NCBI GenBank assembly: GCA_022266195.1
Contig: WHVY01000001.1
Coordinates: 15,314,001 to 15,378,000, forward strand
Length of the DNA stretch: 64,000 bases
Reading direction: 5' to 3'
DNA from: Tetranychus cinnabarinus
Taxonomy: Eukaryota; Arthropoda; Arachnida; Trombidiformes; Tetranychidae
In this document: piece after piece, positions 61,609-64,000 of the stretch
Position numbering within the stretch: the first letter of the stretch is position 1
How the letters are laid out: each line of letters opens with the position of its first letter
Position numbers and translations under genes: made by a program
The notes under the pieces: model-generated
The model's input: only the letters and a program-made list of their open reading frames with translations
Told to the model about the DNA's origin: nothing
Databases searched by the model: none

Positions 61609-62290
61609 TCAAGTTCAACTTTCCATGGTTTTAGCTCATTTAACTTTCATCGGTTTCAACATCACTAGTGCCATCTATATTTTTCTCCGTTTACTAACTC
61701 TACTTATTGCCACTTTGCCATTAAGCTCGGAAAACTACAGATTTTACTGATTGTACTGAAACTCAGGACCAGATTTCCTGGTAAATATGATTAATCAAAT
61801 GAACGCAAACCTCCATCAATTAATTGAAAGCTGTTTACTCGTTCATTTTGATATCTTCATTAGAAAATATGAAAATCAAATGCTATAACACGAGTAACAT
61901 TATTTAATGCCTTTGGAGTAAATTCAGATTACCTGTGGACATAAGACTTAATATTTAATCGTCATTGAATCTAAAAAATGCTTCACAGCATCTTTGAGAT
62001 AGGACTTTTTACATGTACACATGTATAATATGAGTATTGAAATAAAATAATGTTTTGGAAATAATATTTTTATGTTTGTGTAATCAATGTGGACATTTTA
62101 AACTTTTCCAAGCTTTCATGACGAGTATAAGGATTAGAGCTTAATTTGTGTTTTTATAAGTTTTGATTAGATATGTTTTTTGGTGCCAGCACGAATAAAA
62201 TAGAAAATTTTTGTATTAAAAGAATAGTATTTTGTAGTTGACGTTCCATATTTTGGGTGTTTCATATCAAAAGAAGTGGCAATCCAACAA
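61609..62290. other. Convergent 3' region, phospholipase / stomatin
   Basis: It holds the phospholipase 3' UTR with AATAAA at 62041-62046 and the 3' end of the stomatin transcript from the other strand. No other gene was seen. Confidence 0.5.
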
Positions 62291-63568
62291 TCACTTGGTT
62301 AAATAGCCTTTGAATAGTTCCATCGGTAAAGGGAACACTATTGTTGAATTTTTCTCGGCAGCAATTGAGGAAAGGGTTTGTAGGTATCGTAATTGTAAAG
62401 CAGCGGGTGAATCTGCAATAACATCGGCAGCTTCTTTCAGAGCTCTTGAAGCCTTTTGCTCTCCTTCAGCGGCAATCACTTTAGCACGAGCTTCTCGAGA
62501 AGCTTCAGCTTCAGCAGCCATGGCTCTTTGTAATTGTTGAGGTAGACGAACATCCTTACTGCAAGAGATAAAAAAACAAATTATTATTTCATCAACTCTA
62601 AATGTTAAACGAGTGTCAAGTCACTTACACTTCAACGCGTTCAACTTTAACTCCCCAAGGATCCGTGGCAACATCCAAACTACTCTGAATCATGTGGCTA
62701 ATTGATTCTCTTTCACTGAGAAGTTCAGATAAGTTTTTGGTTCCAAGTACATTACGGAGTGTTGTAGCAGCCAGTAAACGTGTTGACATTCCATAGTCTG
62801 CGACATTTGTAACAGCAACAGTAGCATTACTAATGCGATAATAAACAACCGCATCAACAGCTACAGTTACTGAGTCCTTAGATAAGATCTGCAGAAATAT
62901 AAATAAAAGAAATCAATTGTCACTTCAGGTAAGAAAAAACGTAAATAGATGGCACAGTTAATTTGATTTAACATTGTGATTATGAAATGTGATTATTTGT
63001 GTTTAAAATGTAATTCCGAAATTGCACACAAAAATTCTCACCTCTTGAGGTGGAACATCAAAAGTCACCGTTCTCAAATCAATTTTACAATATGAATCAA
63101 TACAGGGAATGATGAAGAAGATACCAGGTCCACGAGCCCCACCCTTAACCAAGCGTCCTAACCTAAAAATAACGGCTCTTTCATATTCTTGGACAACCTG
63201 GAATAAAGAACAAATGAAAATATAAAATTGAAATATTAATTGGATAATGTACAAGATAAATAATCTAAATTTCAACATGAAATGGGGTAAGAGTTTGATT
63301 AATATTTATTTGACTTACCTTAACGGTAAAGAGAAGAGAGAATGGTAAAGTAATGACAATCAATAAGATTGATATAACGCGTAGGAAGGTAGCAATTATA
63401 GCATTGTTTTCACCGACATTTGCTGAAAATAAAGTAAAAAGAAAGAGTAAATGAGATAGCTCTAGTTTAGCTCTCTTTAATAAACTTACCTCCATCTTCA
63501 TGGTCAGAGAACACGAATTTCCGTTCAGATTTTGGTGGTGGTGGTGTGAGGGCAATTTCAACGGACAT
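62291..63568 (-). CDS. Stomatin (band 7 / SPFH family membrane protein)
   Basis: Membrane-hairpin scaffold that oligomerises on the inner face of the plasma membrane and tunes channels. Five exons, 63490-63568, 63319-63422, 63042-63197, 62629-62888 and 62291-62558, join in phases 1, 0, 0 and 2 to 288 residues, the length of typical stomatins. The cytosolic N-terminus has a proline run (TPPPPKSER). A hydrophobic hairpin covers about residues 38-61 (ISILLIVITLPFSLLFTV). The SPFH domain starts at VQEYERAVIFRLGRL and includes PGIFFIIPCID and TVTFDVPPQE. The C-terminal coiled region has the family hallmark around RLPQQLQRAMAAEAEA, then a short tail. The start is the ATG at 63568. It converges with the phospholipase. 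Confidence 0.94.
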
Positions 63569-64000
63569 TTTTCCAATTTAAAACACGATCACTAAGTTGT
63601 GAAAGATCGATAATAAAGAAAAAAGCGTTACTCTAAATTGACTAGGATAGACAGAGGCAGGATGGAGCGAGATGCGCCCAGCTGGCCCATAAGACTAGTT
63701 GAGATCAAACAAAGCGCGTAACCATTGGAGAGATTTTCCGAGATGATCCAAACATTAAATAAAGTCTGGTTTAATGTAGCTATCGATGAGGAAACTTAAA
63801 GGCCTGAGTTACGTGATAGATTTGGACTTCACAGTTTTATTTAAAGTCAATTCGCACTAATCAGCTGTAGTTGTAATCCATGGTTTGAATTAGGTCTTGG
63901 TTAAGGATAATAAATCTGAAACCGTCTAATATTAATCCTCACTTCTCCTTTCTTTTAAACCATAACCCATTTTGGATCTCAAAAGATTAACTGTTGTTGT
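63569..64000. other. Stomatin upstream region
   Basis: About 430 bp to the window edge, presumably with the stomatin promoter and 5' UTR. No further gene is supported. Confidence 0.4.

Noticed and set aside
1..64000. CRISPR arrays, operons or bacterial-type signals
   Set aside because: Spliced genes with animal protein families show this is eukaryotic nuclear DNA, and no regularly spaced repeats were seen.

Overview
The window is AT-rich, intron-bearing animal nuclear DNA, most likely from an arthropod and plausibly an acariform mite such as a spider mite. The reasons are very short introns (about 70-95 bp) beside a few very long ones, a tandem pair of gustatory-receptor-like genes with three phase-0 introns at the C-terminal end, a bee-venom-type phospholipase A2 and many small inverted-repeat elements. 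The species cannot be settled from the sequence.

Layout. 1-4540 holds no supported gene. 4548-10081 is a transposon-rich block: a 2.1 kb palindromic element (4755-6847) carrying a small GC-rich orphan gene and a decayed mirror copy of it, a TA-flanked MITE (6979-7513), a complete Tc1/mariner element with an intact transposase (7720-9133), and a foldback element with about 98% identical arms (9198-10081). 10412-19187 is a compact block of cellular genes: an unrecognised coiled-coil protein (+), ALG5 (-), GTF2H2/p44 (+), neuferricin/CYB5D2 (-, with a foldback element in its intron) and a divergent beta-tubulin (-). ALG5 and GTF2H2 are divergent across about 340 bp. Coiled-coil/ALG5 and GTF2H2/neuferricin are convergent pairs.

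19930-56625 is one gene on the minus strand, a ROR-family receptor tyrosine kinase. I rebuilt it as nine exons whose phases all agree (3204 nt, 1067 codons): signal peptide, acidic linker, Ig, frizzled-type CRD, kringle, transmembrane segment, kinase. Its kinase lacks the VAIK lysine, the DFG aspartate and a normal glycine loop, so it looks like a pseudokinase. The first intron is 23.6 kb and contains two complete gustatory-receptor-like genes on the opposite strand, two diverged foldback repeats and a possible relic of a secreted cysteine-rich gene.

60471-61608 is a secreted group III phospholipase A2 (+), with a truncated copy of the neuferricin 3' end in its second intron. 62291-63568 is a stomatin (-), rebuilt as five exons encoding 288 residues. 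Exon coordinates were deduced by hand from splice sites, frame and family conservation, with no transcript evidence.
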